From NCBI GenBank assembly GCA_016292135.1, contig JAEFAZ010000005.1, forward strand, positions 124,001 through 188,000: a stretch of DNA of 64,000 nt. The letters run 5' to 3'. Both the position numbers and the translations under genes were made by a program. The stretch comes from Saccharofermentans sp. (GTDB taxonomy: Bacteria; Bacillota; Clostridia; Saccharofermentanales; Saccharofermentanaceae). This document shows, piece after piece, positions 22,780 through 31,163 of the stretch. Below the pieces are notes generated by a model. That model did not search any database. It was not told the origin of the DNA and saw only the letters and a program-made list of their open reading frames with translations. The stretch's first letter is position 1. The number at the start of each line of letters is the position of its first letter.

Positions 22780-25125
22780 ATGACATTAGGAGAACTTAAA
22801 GAAGGCCAAAGCTGCCTGGTCGAAGAAGTCGGAGGCAAAGGGGCCCTGCGCCAGCATCTTCTGGACATGGGCATTATCCCCGGAGCTAAGATAAAGATCG
22901 TCAAGTTCGCGCCGATGGGAGACCCCGTCGAGATCAGGATCCACGGCTATGAACTGTCCTTAAGACTTGATGATGCGGACAAGATCAAGGTAAAGCCCGC
23001 TGAAGAAAAGGCTGCAGAAGATAAGCAGGACAAGCGCAAATCCAAGGTAGCCCACCCGAATCTCGGTGAACCGGGCATCCATCACGATAAGAAAAAAGCT
23101 AATCCCCTCCCTGACGACCACATTCTGACCTTCGCCCTGGTAGGCAACCAGAACAGCGGCAAGACGACTCTCTTCAACCGTCTTACAGGATCCAACCAGC
23201 ATGTCGGAAACTTCCCCGGCGTTACGGTCGACCGCAAGGACGGAGCTATCATCGGACACGATAAGACCATCATAACGGACCTGCCAGGCATCTACTCGAT
23301 GTCTCCCTATTCCAAAGAAGAGATCGTATCAAGAGACTTTGTCCTTGTGGATAAGCCTGATGCTATCATCAACATAATCGATTCCACGAACATCGAACGT
23401 AACCTCTATCTTACGATGCAGCTTCTCGAGACCGACAGGCCGGTCGTCGTGGCTCTCAACATGATGGATGAACTTACGGGCAACGGCGGCTCCGTCGATA
23501 TCAACAGGATGGAGGAGATCTTGGGAGTTCCGGTCGTCCCCATCAGCGCCGCAAAGAATCAGGGCATATCAGAGCTCATCTCGCATGCCATCCATATCGC
23601 CAAGTATTGCGAAAAACCGCTGGAGCAGGATTTCTGCGCACCCGACAGCCCGATCCACAGCTCCATACACGCCGTCGAGCACCTCATCGAACAGAAAGCA
23701 AAAGATAAAGGCCTTCCCTTAAGATTCGCAGCCTGCAAGGCGCTCGAAGGCGATGAACTCATATTGGACCAGCTGGATCTTGCCGCCAACGAAAAGGACC
23801 TCCTTGAACACATCAGGGTCAGGGTAGAACAGGATACCGGCAAAGATCCCCAGGCAGCCGTGGCTGAGATGAGATTTGCTTATATCATGCAGATCTCATC
23901 TTCCTGCGTTACCAAGCCGGTTCAGAACAGGGAGCGTATAAGATCCGAGAAGATCGACCGTATCCTTACGGGCAAGTTCACAGCCATCCCGATCTTCATC
24001 CTTATAATGGCTGCAGTCTTCTTCATCACTTTCAACGTGATCGGCGCCGGACTCCAGTGGCTGCTGGAACAGGGGATCGATCTCCTCACCGAAGCAACGG
24101 AAAAGGCGCTCGTTGCGGCTAACGTCAACGATGTCATACACAGTCTAATAATCGACGGCATCTTCGAAGGCGTCGGAAGCGTGCTGAGCTTCCTGCCGAT
24201 AGTAGTAGTAATGTTTTTCTTCCTTTCACTTTTGGAAGACAGCGGGTACATAGCAAGGATCGCATTCTTCATGGATAAGCTCTTAAGGAGGATCGGCCTT
24301 TCGGGAAGATCGATCGTACCTCTCCTCATAGGCTTCGGATGCACGGTGCCTGCCGTCATGTCGACGAGGACACTGCCTTCTGACAGGGACCGTAAGATGA
24401 CGATCATCTTAACACCTTTCATGAGCTGTACTGCAAAGCTGCCGATCTATGCATTCTTTGTAAGCGCCTTCTTCCCGGGCAAGGGCGGCCTCATCATGAC
24501 CGGTCTCTACCTCTTGAGCATCGTCGTCGGTATCCTCATAGCCTTCGTCTATAAGAAGGTACTCTTCCGCGGCGAAGCGGCTCCCTTCGTAATGGAGCTT
24601 CCAAACTACAGGCTCCCCAGCATCAGGTCCACCCTGCAGCTCATGTGGGAAAAAGCCAAGGATTTCCTGCAGAAGGCTTTCTCCGTGATCCTCATCGCAA
24701 CCGTTGTCGTATGGTTCCTGCAGAGTTTCGACTTGAGGTTCAATCTCGTAGCGGATTCCTCAACGAGCATCATGGCCTATATTTCAGGTTTCATCGCACC
24801 GCTCATGAAGCCTCTCGGCCTTGACGACTGGCGCATCGTTACATCTCTCATAAGCGGCTTCATGGCAAAAGAAAGCGTTGTCTCGGTACTTGAAGTCCTC
24901 TTCAATTCCCAGGGCGGCATAACCGCCGTATTGGGCATGGTCGAAGCAGGAACCCTTCTGGTCTTCAGTCTCCTCTACACTCCCTGTGTTGCTGCGATCG
25001 CTTCCGTCAAGCGTGAACTCGGATGGAAGTGGGCCGCAGGATTAGTCATCTGGCAATGCATCCTCGCATGGATAGTAAGCCTGTTATTCAGGCTGATATT
25101 GCTCCTCATAGGAGGCGTACTGTGA
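22780..25125 (+). CDS. feoB: Fused FeoA-FeoB ferrous iron transporter
   Basis: FeoB imports Fe(II) across the cytoplasmic membrane, using an N-terminal G domain. This 781-residue protein begins with a complete FeoA SH3-like domain (1-72: LGELKEGQSCLVEEVGG, LLDMGIIPGAKI), joined by a Lys-rich linker (73-112) to FeoB. G motifs are VGNQNSGKTT (121-130), a DLPGIYSM switch, and NMMDE. The membrane part (about 390-780) has the Gate-type segments with GFGCTVPAVMSTRT and FMSCTAKLPIYAFF, whose cysteines are typical of FeoB. FeoA and FeoB are usually separate genes. The stop overlaps the next gene by four bases. Confidence 0.96.
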   Translation: MTLGELKEGQSCLVEEVGGKGALRQHLLDMGIIPGAKIKIVKFAPMGDPVEIRIHGYELSLRLDDADKIKVKPAEEKAAEDKQDKRKSKVAHPNLGEPGIHHDKKKANPLPDDHILTFALVGNQNSGKTTLFNRLTGSNQHVGNFPGVTVDRKDGAIIGHDKTIITDLPGIYSMSPYSKEEIVSRDFVLVDKPDAIINIIDSTNIERNLYLTMQLLETDRPVVVALNMMDELTGNGGSVDINRMEEILGVPVVPISAAKNQGISELISHAIHIAKYCEKPLEQDFCAPDSPIHSSIHAVEHLIEQKAKDKGLPLRFAACKALEGDELILDQLDLAANEKDLLEHIRVRVEQDTGKDPQAAVAEMRFAYIMQISSSCVTKPVQNRERIRSEKIDRILTGKFTAIPIFILIMAAVFFITFNVIGAGLQWLLEQGIDLLTEATEKALVAANVNDVIHSLIIDGIFEGVGSVLSFLPIVVVMFFFLSLLEDSGYIARIAFFMDKLLRRIGLSGRSIVPLLIGFGCTVPAVMSTRTLPSDRDRKMTIILTPFMSCTAKLPIYAFFVSAFFPGKGGLIMTGLYLLSIVVGILIAFVYKKVLFRGEAAPFVMELPNYRLPSIRSTLQLMWEKAKDFLQKAFSVILIATVVVWFLQSFDLRFNLVADSSTSIMAYISGFIAPLMKPLGLDDWRIVTSLISGFMAKESVVSVLEVLFNSQGGITAVLGMVEAGTLLVFSLLYTPCVAAIASVKRELGWKWAAGLVIWQCILAWIVSLLFRLILLLIGGVL

Positions 25126-25307
25126 ACCCTGTCGACATCATCCTTATAGTCCTTATAGCCTTGCTCCTGGCAGGGGCCGTGATCCTTGCGGTCAGGCGCA
25201 AGAAGACATCACCCTGCTGCGGGAACTGCGAGGAATGCATGTTAAAGAATAAGAACGGAAAATGCTGCGGAACTGCTGAAATCAAAGATTCTCAGAAAGA
25301 TCTTTAG
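25122..25307 (+). CDS. FeoB-associated Cys-rich membrane protein
   Basis: A 61-residue protein starting at GTG 25122, which overlaps the FeoB stop (GTGA) and has ATAGGAGG upstream. It has one N-terminal membrane helix (5-24, IILIVLIALLLAGAVILAV) then a cytoplasmic Cys-rich tail: CCGNCEEC and GKCC, six Cys in all. Such short proteins follow feoB widely in Firmicutes and are thought to assist iron passage or FeoB stability. A longer upstream start inside FeoB is rejected because the reading is unrelated sequence. Confidence 0.88.
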   Translation: MNPVDIILIVLIALLLAGAVILAVRRKKTSPCCGNCEECMLKNKNGKCCGTAEIKDSQKDL

Positions 25308-25891
25308 ATCATCCTGCTGATCCCGTCATAATCCCCTTTGAAAAGGAAAGTGTTCATACCGCATTCTTCGGCAGCTGCAACATTGGCTTCCCTGTCGTCG
25401 ATGAACAGGCATTCTGTTGCCTTAAGACCGTATCTTTCAAGAAAAGTCTTATATATCTTCAGATCCGGCTTTACCATCAGGTAGTCGGACGAGACGAATA
25501 CTCCGTCAAAGAAATCCAGAGGCAGGAACCTCGGGAAATATTGATAGAACAGATCACTTGCATTTGAAAGTATGTATATCCCGTAGCCGCTTGCTTTGAC
25601 GAACTCACAGAACGCCCTCGCGCCGGGCAGGGGATCCATGCAGATATCCCAATTGGAAGCGCACTTTCTCAGCGCCTCATGGTATTGAACGGGGACCCTG
25701 ACCTTCACCAGGTCGAACCTGTCCTTATCCTTTATGTCCCCCCTGTCGCCCAGCATCCACTCCGGACCTTCGAACAGTTCCTTTCTGATGACTTCTTTCT
25801 CTTCATCAGAACTGCAGAACTTATCCATGACAAATCCGGGATTAAAGTCCAGAAGGACATTTCCCATGTCGAGTACTATATTCTTGATCAT
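25304..25891 (-). CDS. HAD-family hydrolase (YihX-like)
   Basis: A 195-residue HAD superfamily phosphatase. Motif I is LDMGNVLLDF with catalytic Asp8 followed by Gly-Asn, as in the YihX-like subgroup. Motif II is ILSNAS, motif III has the conserved Lys in MVKPDLKIY, and motif IV is FIDDREAN. The YihX group dephosphorylates small sugar phosphates such as glucose-1-phosphate. The exact substrate is not readable. It starts one base after the DUF6465 gene stop and ends tail-to-tail with the FeoB-associated gene, overlapping by four bases. Confidence 0.9.
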   Translation of the reverse strand: MIKNIVLDMGNVLLDFNPGFVMDKFCSSDEEKEVIRKELFEGPEWMLGDRGDIKDKDRFDLVKVRVPVQYHEALRKCASNWDICMDPLPGARAFCEFVKASGYGIYILSNASDLFYQYFPRFLPLDFFDGVFVSSDYLMVKPDLKIYKTFLERYGLKATECLFIDDREANVAAAEECGMNTFLFKGDYDGISRMI

Positions 25892-25892
25892 A

Positions 25893-26285
25893 TCAGCCGA
25901 AGAGATTTACCGAATTGCCTTCGCTGTCGTAGATCTTGCGCTCATTGGCAACAACATAGACATCGCCCTTGAGCTTGGCAGCCTTCTTCTCGATGGCCTT
26001 CATGTCGATCTGCCTGCCGCCGATCTCGAAGATGATCTTCTTTGTCTTAGTGGAAGTCGTCTTCTTTGCTGTCGCAGACTTCTTGGCGGTTGTGGTCTTC
26101 TTGGCTGTGGAAGTCTTCTTAGCCGCAGTGGTCTTTTTTGCTGCAGAAGTCTTCTTGGCGGTGGTCGTCTTCTTGGCGGCGGTCTTCTTTGTTGTCTTCT
26201 TGTTATCTCCCGACAGAGTATCGGTTATCGTCTTGATAGTATCTCCGAATATCGAAGAAAGATCGATATTAAGATCATCAGCCAT
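25893..26285 (-). CDS. DUF6465 protein with histone-H1-like Lys/Ala/Thr repeats
   Basis: A 130-residue protein. Residues about 28-82 are eight or more tandem repeats of AKKT(T/S)(A/T), giving a strongly basic low-complexity stretch like the C-terminal domain of histone H1. The C-terminal 48 residues (IIFEIGGRQIDMKAIEKKA then LKGDVYVVANERK) form a compact domain matching clostridial DUF6465 proteins. Nucleic-acid binding by the repeats is inferred from composition. Repeat number probably varies between strains through slippage. The HAD gene follows after one base. Confidence 0.85.
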   Translation of the reverse strand: MADDLNIDLSSIFGDTIKTITDTLSGDNKKTTKKTAAKKTTTAKKTSAAKKTTAAKKTSTAKKTTTAKKSATAKKTTSTKTKKIIFEIGGRQIDMKAIEKKAAKLKGDVYVVANERKIYDSEGNSVNLFG

Positions 26286-26363
26286 GATTTGTCCTCCCGA
26301 AAAACAGTGATTTCTATAGATTGATTTTACTACAGTTCAGCCGTTTTCGGCAGCTAGATCACA

Positions 26364-27227
26364 TTATTTCACTGCTGACTTGATCTTTTCGGCAAGATCA
26401 TCAGGACACGGGGTTCCGTAATCATTCGAATAGGACTGTTCCGGGATCATAACCTTATCCCCTTTTATTATTACGTATCTATCTTCCCAATAGATCCTGT
26501 CGGACGAAACACGGCAAAGTGCATACATCTTTTCATCGCCGGGAATATCATATGGACCGTGAGGGCCCTCTGATGCACGACAGAATCTCTCATAATCAGA
26601 ATCGTCAAAGTCCAGTACCATTTCCTTGCCGGTATATTCACAGTCTTCCCATTCCACCAAAATATATGTTTTGGGAGCATCGTTAATGTAATAGTCTTCT
26701 ATCTCCTGATATCTTTCGGAAGGTATGCATATGTAATCCTTATCGGGACAGATTATAAAAGTATCTCCCGTTTCACTCCGGTATTCATAGCCCTTTTCAT
26801 GGTATGAACCATAGACCAACGCCATATCAGGCTTGCCTGAAACGAGCTTTTTATGCATGCGCAAAGACTCGCTCCTTTGGTAAGAAACATCTTTATAACT
26901 GAATTCGTAATTATTTGGGTCATAGGCAACCTGTTGTGTAATGCTTTTAAGCGCTATTTTATCCCCCAGCTGTGTACCCTGGACATGTGCATTTACGCCC
27001 AACACTGCAAGACAGGGATTGACAAACAAGAACATACCCAAAACACTGTTTGCTATTGCAAAGAACTTATTAAATATCCCAACCCGTTTACCCTTCTTTT
27101 TCCTTATGATCCATATCGTCACCAGGATTATTCCCACTATCTGAAAAAACAAGCCAACCTTAACGATGTAAGTAAAGTAGTATAAAGTCAAGAGCCACAG
27201 TATACTTAATATCGCCAATAAATCCAT
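26364..27227 (-). CDS. Membrane-anchored hypothetical protein
   Basis: A 287-residue protein. The N-terminus has three hydrophobic segments (about 4-20, 24-42 and 53-75) with a basic loop IRKKKGKRVG between the second and third. The remaining 210 residues are hydrophilic, with many Tyr and acidic residues, and probably lie outside the membrane. There is no lipobox, and no family is recognised. A Cys-containing region near the end (GTPCPDDLAEKI) is not obviously catalytic. The gene stands alone, divergent from the epimerase gene. Confidence 0.7.
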   Translation of the reverse strand: MDLLAILSILWLLTLYYFTYIVKVGLFFQIVGIILVTIWIIRKKKGKRVGIFNKFFAIANSVLGMFLFVNPCLAVLGVNAHVQGTQLGDKIALKSITQQVAYDPNNYEFSYKDVSYQRSESLRMHKKLVSGKPDMALVYGSYHEKGYEYRSETGDTFIICPDKDYICIPSERYQEIEDYYINDAPKTYILVEWEDCEYTGKEMVLDFDDSDYERFCRASEGPHGPYDIPGDEKMYALCRVSSDRIYWEDRYVIIKGDKVMIPEQSYSNDYGTPCPDDLAEKIKSAVK

Positions 27228-27435
27228 ATTCCCGCTCCTTTATCCCGCCGGCTGTATCAGGATGTCCCCCTGCAAGACCGGTTGTTTTATGTTTCCGATT
27301 CTATGAATGAAACCTTAATAGAAAAATGGCTCATCCTTAACATTTCCTTAAGTTAATGTTCATAGGACGATAAATCTTCAATTTATTATTTTGAGTATAA
27401 TAAAGAAGAGTAATAAATGAATGTGAGAATCTGAT
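27228..27435. promoter_or_regulatory. Divergent intergenic region upstream of the epimerase gene
   Basis: A 208-base gap without a gene. It contains an AT-rich inverted repeat AACATT...AATGTT (about 27339-27361) and a TATAAT-like box (27393-27398) before the epimerase start at 27436. No clear -35 is seen. Confidence 0.4.
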
Positions 27436-28476
27436 ATGCATAATGTATTGATCACGGGCGGGTCCGGATTTTTCGGACAGATACTGTCTCGTTATCTTAT
27501 CGACAAAGGTTTTTCCGTTGTCAATATAGATCTCGTTGACAGTGAATTTGAGCACGAGCATTTTACGTCGTTCAAGGGCGACATACGCGATCTTGACCTT
27601 CTTGATAAGATCTTCTCCGAAAACACATTCGATGCCGTATACCATCTTGCAGCCATGCTTGCACACGAACGCAAGACGCGCAAGGATCTGTGGAGTTCCA
27701 ATGTCGACGGGACAAAGAACATCCTTGATATGTGCATTAAGCACAATGTCGGCAAGATCATATTCACTTCGAGCAACTGTCTCTGGGGAAGGAATTTCGA
27801 CGATCCCGTTAAGGAAGAAGAAACACCTGACCCCGTCGAGATATACGGAAAGTCAAAACTCGAAGGCGAGCAGATCCTTTTGTCCGGTCAGGATAAAGTC
27901 ACGAGCGTCATATTCAGATGCCCGACCATCGTGGATGAGGGACGTCTCGGACTCCTTGCCATCCTTTATGAATTCGTAGATGACAATAAGAAGCTCTGGC
28001 TCGTCGGAAACGGCGAGAACCGCTATCAGTTCATATATGCAAAAGACCTTGCGAAGGCATGTGAACTCGCATTGGATTACGGCAAGAGCACCGTATTCAA
28101 TATCGGCTCGGACGATGTTAAGAGCTTTAACTACATCTACCAGTATGTTGTCGACCATTCGGAATCGAGATCGAAGCTCGCGCACTTTCCTGCAGGTTTT
28201 GCAAAGTTCATGATGAAGCTCTGTTATTATCTCGGTCTGTCTCCTCTTGGTGTCTACCAGTACAATATGATCTCATCGACTTTCGTTTTCGATACAACCA
28301 AGATCAAACGCGAACTCGGCTGGAATCCGACGATGAAGAATGAAGACATGCTGCTAAGGTCTTATGAGTACTATCACAAGAACAGGGACGAGATCCACAA
28401 CCGCAAAGATGTCTCTGCCCATAACCGGGAAGCCGACATGGGTTTCGCCATCAGGGTCTTGAAATTCTTCTCATAG
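27436..28476 (+). CDS. NAD-dependent epimerase/dehydratase
   Basis: A 346-residue extended SDR protein of the UDP-sugar epimerase/reductase group. The NAD-binding Rossmann motif is GGSGFFG (8-14), followed by the adenine-site acidic residue in NIDLVDSEF. The active-site YGKSK (YxxxK) lies near residue 140, with an upstream TSSN providing the Ser/Thr. SDRs of this type interconvert or reduce nucleotide-linked sugars. The gene is 13 bases before a GT-C-like membrane protein, so both probably act in one cell-surface glycan pathway. Confidence 0.87.
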   Translation: MHNVLITGGSGFFGQILSRYLIDKGFSVVNIDLVDSEFEHEHFTSFKGDIRDLDLLDKIFSENTFDAVYHLAAMLAHERKTRKDLWSSNVDGTKNILDMCIKHNVGKIIFTSSNCLWGRNFDDPVKEEETPDPVEIYGKSKLEGEQILLSGQDKVTSVIFRCPTIVDEGRLGLLAILYEFVDDNKKLWLVGNGENRYQFIYAKDLAKACELALDYGKSTVFNIGSDDVKSFNYIYQYVVDHSESRSKLAHFPAGFAKFMMKLCYYLGLSPLGVYQYNMISSTFVFDTTKIKRELGWNPTMKNEDMLLRSYEYYHKNRDEIHNRKDVSAHNREADMGFAIRVLKFFS

Positions 28477-28489
28477 GAGCCGTCTGCAT

Positions 28490-29914
28490 ATGTCATTCAT
28501 AAAAAAACACAGACTTAAGATCATCTACGGATTTGTGCTGATCCTGTTTGTTTCTGTATCTGTTTTCGCAGGACTCCACCATGAGCCCTGGGCAGACGAA
28601 GCCCAGTCATGGCTGATCGCCCGTGACAACGACAATATCATAGATATATTCAATGCTGTAAGATATGAGGGCACCGTACCGGTGTGGCATCTCATATTGA
28701 AACTCGCTCAGCTCCTCGGTCTTAAATACGACTACGCCTTCGTTATCCCGCTCATCTTCTCTGCCGCGGGAGTAGTATTGCTGTTTATGACCGATGCGCC
28801 ACTGTTCGTTAAGGTACTTCTTCCCTTCTCTTATTATGCGATGTATCAGGGTTCCGTTTTCGCGAGACCTTACTGCATCGTCTTCCCTGCGATGATGCTC
28901 ATTGCTTTGTCTTACAAAGACAGGCAGCAAAAGCCCGTCAGATTCTTCCTGGCTCTGGTCATGCTGGCATCTACAAGTTCTTACGGCGTCATCGTATCCG
29001 GTTCCTTCATGCTCTGGGAACTGATCACAATGGCAAGAGGCATTGTGTCCCGTAAGAACACTGAAGACCACACCTTTACAAATACATACAGAGCTTGTTT
29101 CTGGGGCGCGGCCCTTCTGATACTGCTGTTCATCCTGATGGCCCTTCCTGCACCGGACTGCTCCTTTAACCCGACGGGAGGCCCTTCACTTATGGCTTCC
29201 GTTACCGAGGCATTCCTCTTCCGCATAGACAACCCTCTTCTCATTTCGATGACATTTGTGATCCTGTGCCTTTTCTATCTCCTGTGCATAATGAACAATA
29301 TTATTCAGGCCTTTATATATACTGCACCGCTCGCACTCTATATGGAGTTTTTCTACCATCAGAAATGGCACATACCCTATATGTTCTTCCTGATAGTGAC
29401 TCTGATGATATTACTCAACAAGGATTTCAAATTGAAAGTCAGCAGCAACAAAGCCCTCACTGTAACAAAGAACGCCGTCATAACGGGCCTTCTTGCCCTT
29501 CTCGGCTTTTCCGGTTTTTACGCGGCATATAACGAATACAAGTATCCCTACTATCCGTCGAAAGAGATCGCTGAATATATAAGACCCTATGTTGAGCAGG
29601 GCGCTGTCATAGACATGTACCAATACTACCCTATTGCCGTACAGCCCTATTTCGACAAAAACATCTTTGCCAACAATCCTACCGACAAGTCCTACTTTAT
29701 CTGGAAGGAAACACTCTCATATGTGACCATGTCAGAACCTGTCGCAGATATTATCATGGAATCCTACTCCGACTATTATGTACCCGATCCCGAAAAGTCT
29801 TATCTCAAGGTATTCAGCGGTTATCAGATCAACAAGTTCAAGACTGAAGACCTGCACTCATTCAAAGTCTACATAAGGAAAGACTTTATACCTGAAGATC
29901 AGCAGGGTGAATAA
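28490..29914 (+). CDS. Polytopic membrane protein, GT-C glycosyltransferase-like
   Basis: A 474-residue protein with about ten hydrophobic segments beginning near residue 10. The first extracytoplasmic loop carries HEPWADEAQSW (about 28-38), which resembles the Asp-Glu motif of GT-C enzymes such as ArnT/PMT that use lipid-linked sugars. The C-terminal 120 residues are a soluble, probably extracellular domain (YYPIAVQPYFDKNIFAN). Known GT-C proteins transfer sugars onto lipids, glycans or proteins outside the membrane. The specific acceptor is unknown, and a non-catalytic member is possible. It follows the epimerase gene by 13 bases. Confidence 0.72.
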   Translation: MSFIKKHRLKIIYGFVLILFVSVSVFAGLHHEPWADEAQSWLIARDNDNIIDIFNAVRYEGTVPVWHLILKLAQLLGLKYDYAFVIPLIFSAAGVVLLFMTDAPLFVKVLLPFSYYAMYQGSVFARPYCIVFPAMMLIALSYKDRQQKPVRFFLALVMLASTSSYGVIVSGSFMLWELITMARGIVSRKNTEDHTFTNTYRACFWGAALLILLFILMALPAPDCSFNPTGGPSLMASVTEAFLFRIDNPLLISMTFVILCLFYLLCIMNNIIQAFIYTAPLALYMEFFYHQKWHIPYMFFLIVTLMILLNKDFKLKVSSNKALTVTKNAVITGLLALLGFSGFYAAYNEYKYPYYPSKEIAEYIRPYVEQGAVIDMYQYYPIAVQPYFDKNIFANNPTDKSYFIWKETLSYVTMSEPVADIIMESYSDYYVPDPEKSYLKVFSGYQINKFKTEDLHSFKVYIRKDFIPEDQQGE

Positions 29915-29923
29915 AGGAAAACA

Positions 29924-29950
29924 AAAAACGGGAGGTCATCTGACCTCCCG
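29924..29950. terminator. Bidirectional terminator between the membrane protein and DUF4867 genes
   Basis: Perfect ten-base stem CGGGAGGTCA / TGACCTCCCG with a two-base centre. On the minus strand a run of T follows directly, so it mainly ends the DUF4867 transcript. Confidence 0.88.
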
Positions 29951-29974
29951 CTTATCTTTAAGCTTAGAGTTTAC

Positions 29975-30595
29975 TTATGCGATCGTGATGTTTTCGCCGA
30001 CAAGACCGTTGAAAGCGCCGTCGATCTTGGCATCTTCGTGAGCGATGAGCCACTTGTTGACTGCTGTTAAGAGCTTGTCTTCCTTGGTGGATTCAGGCTT
30101 GAATGTAAGATCGTAGTTGGTGCCCTTGGGAAGGACTACGACAGCCTTGAAGCCCTTGTCCTCAACATGGCAGGGTGCATAGTGAAGAGTTGTTGCATAC
30201 ATCTCTACTGCAACGCCTGCAGGAACGAGGAATGCCTCGATCTTGGATGTGTCATATGTGAAATCTTCCGTAACATCTCTTAACTCACCGATAAGGAGGA
30301 CCATGTCGTAGAGAGCGACATTGATCTCGGAATCTCTGTGATACTCGACTGCGTTGAGTGCCTTGTTATGTCCGTTGCACATGCCGATCTGGATGGGCAT
30401 ACCGCCATAGAGGCTCTCAGAGATGATCTTGGTTGCAGGTGTGCTCTCAAGTGCTTCTACACCGGGAAAATATTCAACGCCTTCTGCGGGCATGGGAAGC
30501 GCTTCAAGATTTGAAAGGATCTCCGAAAAATCGATACCTTCGATGATCTTGCCGTACTTCTTAAATGAGGGATCAGTTACTTTCTTGATTTCCAT
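29975..30595 (-). CDS. DUF4867 family protein (cupin-like)
   Basis: A 206-residue soluble protein matching the DUF4867 family, seen in many Clostridia near sugar metabolism genes. Strand-rich sequence with conserved His residues (EYHRDSEINVALYDMVLLIG, TLHYAPCHVEDKG) suggests a cupin-type fold that could bind metal through the two His clusters. It may be related to sugar isomerases, but no activity is proven for the family. The ATG at 30595 sits seven bases after AAAGGAG and is chosen over the GTG at 30604, which overlaps that site. Confidence 0.82.
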   Translation of the reverse strand: MEIKKVTDPSFKKYGKIIEGIDFSEILSNLEALPMPAEGVEYFPGVEALESTPATKIISESLYGGMPIQIGMCNGHNKALNAVEYHRDSEINVALYDMVLLIGELRDVTEDFTYDTSKIEAFLVPAGVAVEMYATTLHYAPCHVEDKGFKAVVVLPKGTNYDLTFKPESTKEDKLLTAVNKWLIAHEDAKIDGAFNGLVGENITIA

Positions 30596-30690
30596 AGTTG
30601 TCACTCCTTTATTGTTCTTGCCGCCGCTGCGGCTTTATTCACAACTCATATTATAAATGCAAATCGCCGTTCGTAAACTATTTTCTTGGA

Positions 30691-31086
30691 TCATTCAGTG
30701 ATCACAAGATCATTCCTGTCAAATTCGTAACCTGCATCCACGGGGAAGAACAATCCTGCTCCGACTATATTGCCGCTGCCGGTCATCCTGTACTGGTACT
30801 GATCATTCGGCTTTTGATCCTTGAAGAGGATCTTGCCGCCTGTAACAGCACTCTCGAACGCCATCTTGCTGATGCCCTGATCGCCGAAATCAAGTTCCAC
30901 ATATACCTGCCTTGAGTCACCGCTCTTCTCTTCATTGACCTTCTTAACGCTGAAAGTCACGTTGCCCCAGCTGTATTCACCGGCTTTACGGGTCGTCTCC
31001 TTTGTTCCCGTTCCGCCGCACGATACGAGCGTAAATACCAATGCCGTGATGATAACCAAAGCAAAACTTCTCTTCATTGTCTGCAT
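30691..31086 (-). CDS. Small predicted lipoprotein
   Basis: A 131-residue protein with a signal peptide and lipobox LVSC (Cys23, followed by Gly-Gly). The mature part is a short beta-rich domain (WGNVTFSVKKVNEE, QVYVELDFGDQG). AGGAGG precedes the ATG. It lies between DUF4867 and the MutS-like gene on the same strand, with its own promoter region. The family is not recognised; the protein is presumably exposed at the cell surface. Confidence 0.78.
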   Translation of the reverse strand: MQTMKRSFALVIITALVFTLVSCGGTGTKETTRKAGEYSWGNVTFSVKKVNEEKSGDSRQVYVELDFGDQGISKMAFESAVTGGKILFKDQKPNDQYQYRMTGSGNIVGAGLFFPVDAGYEFDRNDLVITE

Positions 31087-31163
31087 GATAGATTCCTCCT
31101 GAAAAATATTATTAACCTGCCGTTACATGTCGAACGGCTCCCCACGGTAAATATTTTAACATC

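Noticed and set aside
26040..26215. CRISPR-like repeat array
   Set aside because: The repetition is the coding sequence of the AKKT repeats, with no regular spacers.
25734..26324. Plus-strand frame with Leu/Gly/Cys-rich repeats opposite DUF6465
   Set aside because: It is the antisense of the AKKT repeats and shows no start signal.
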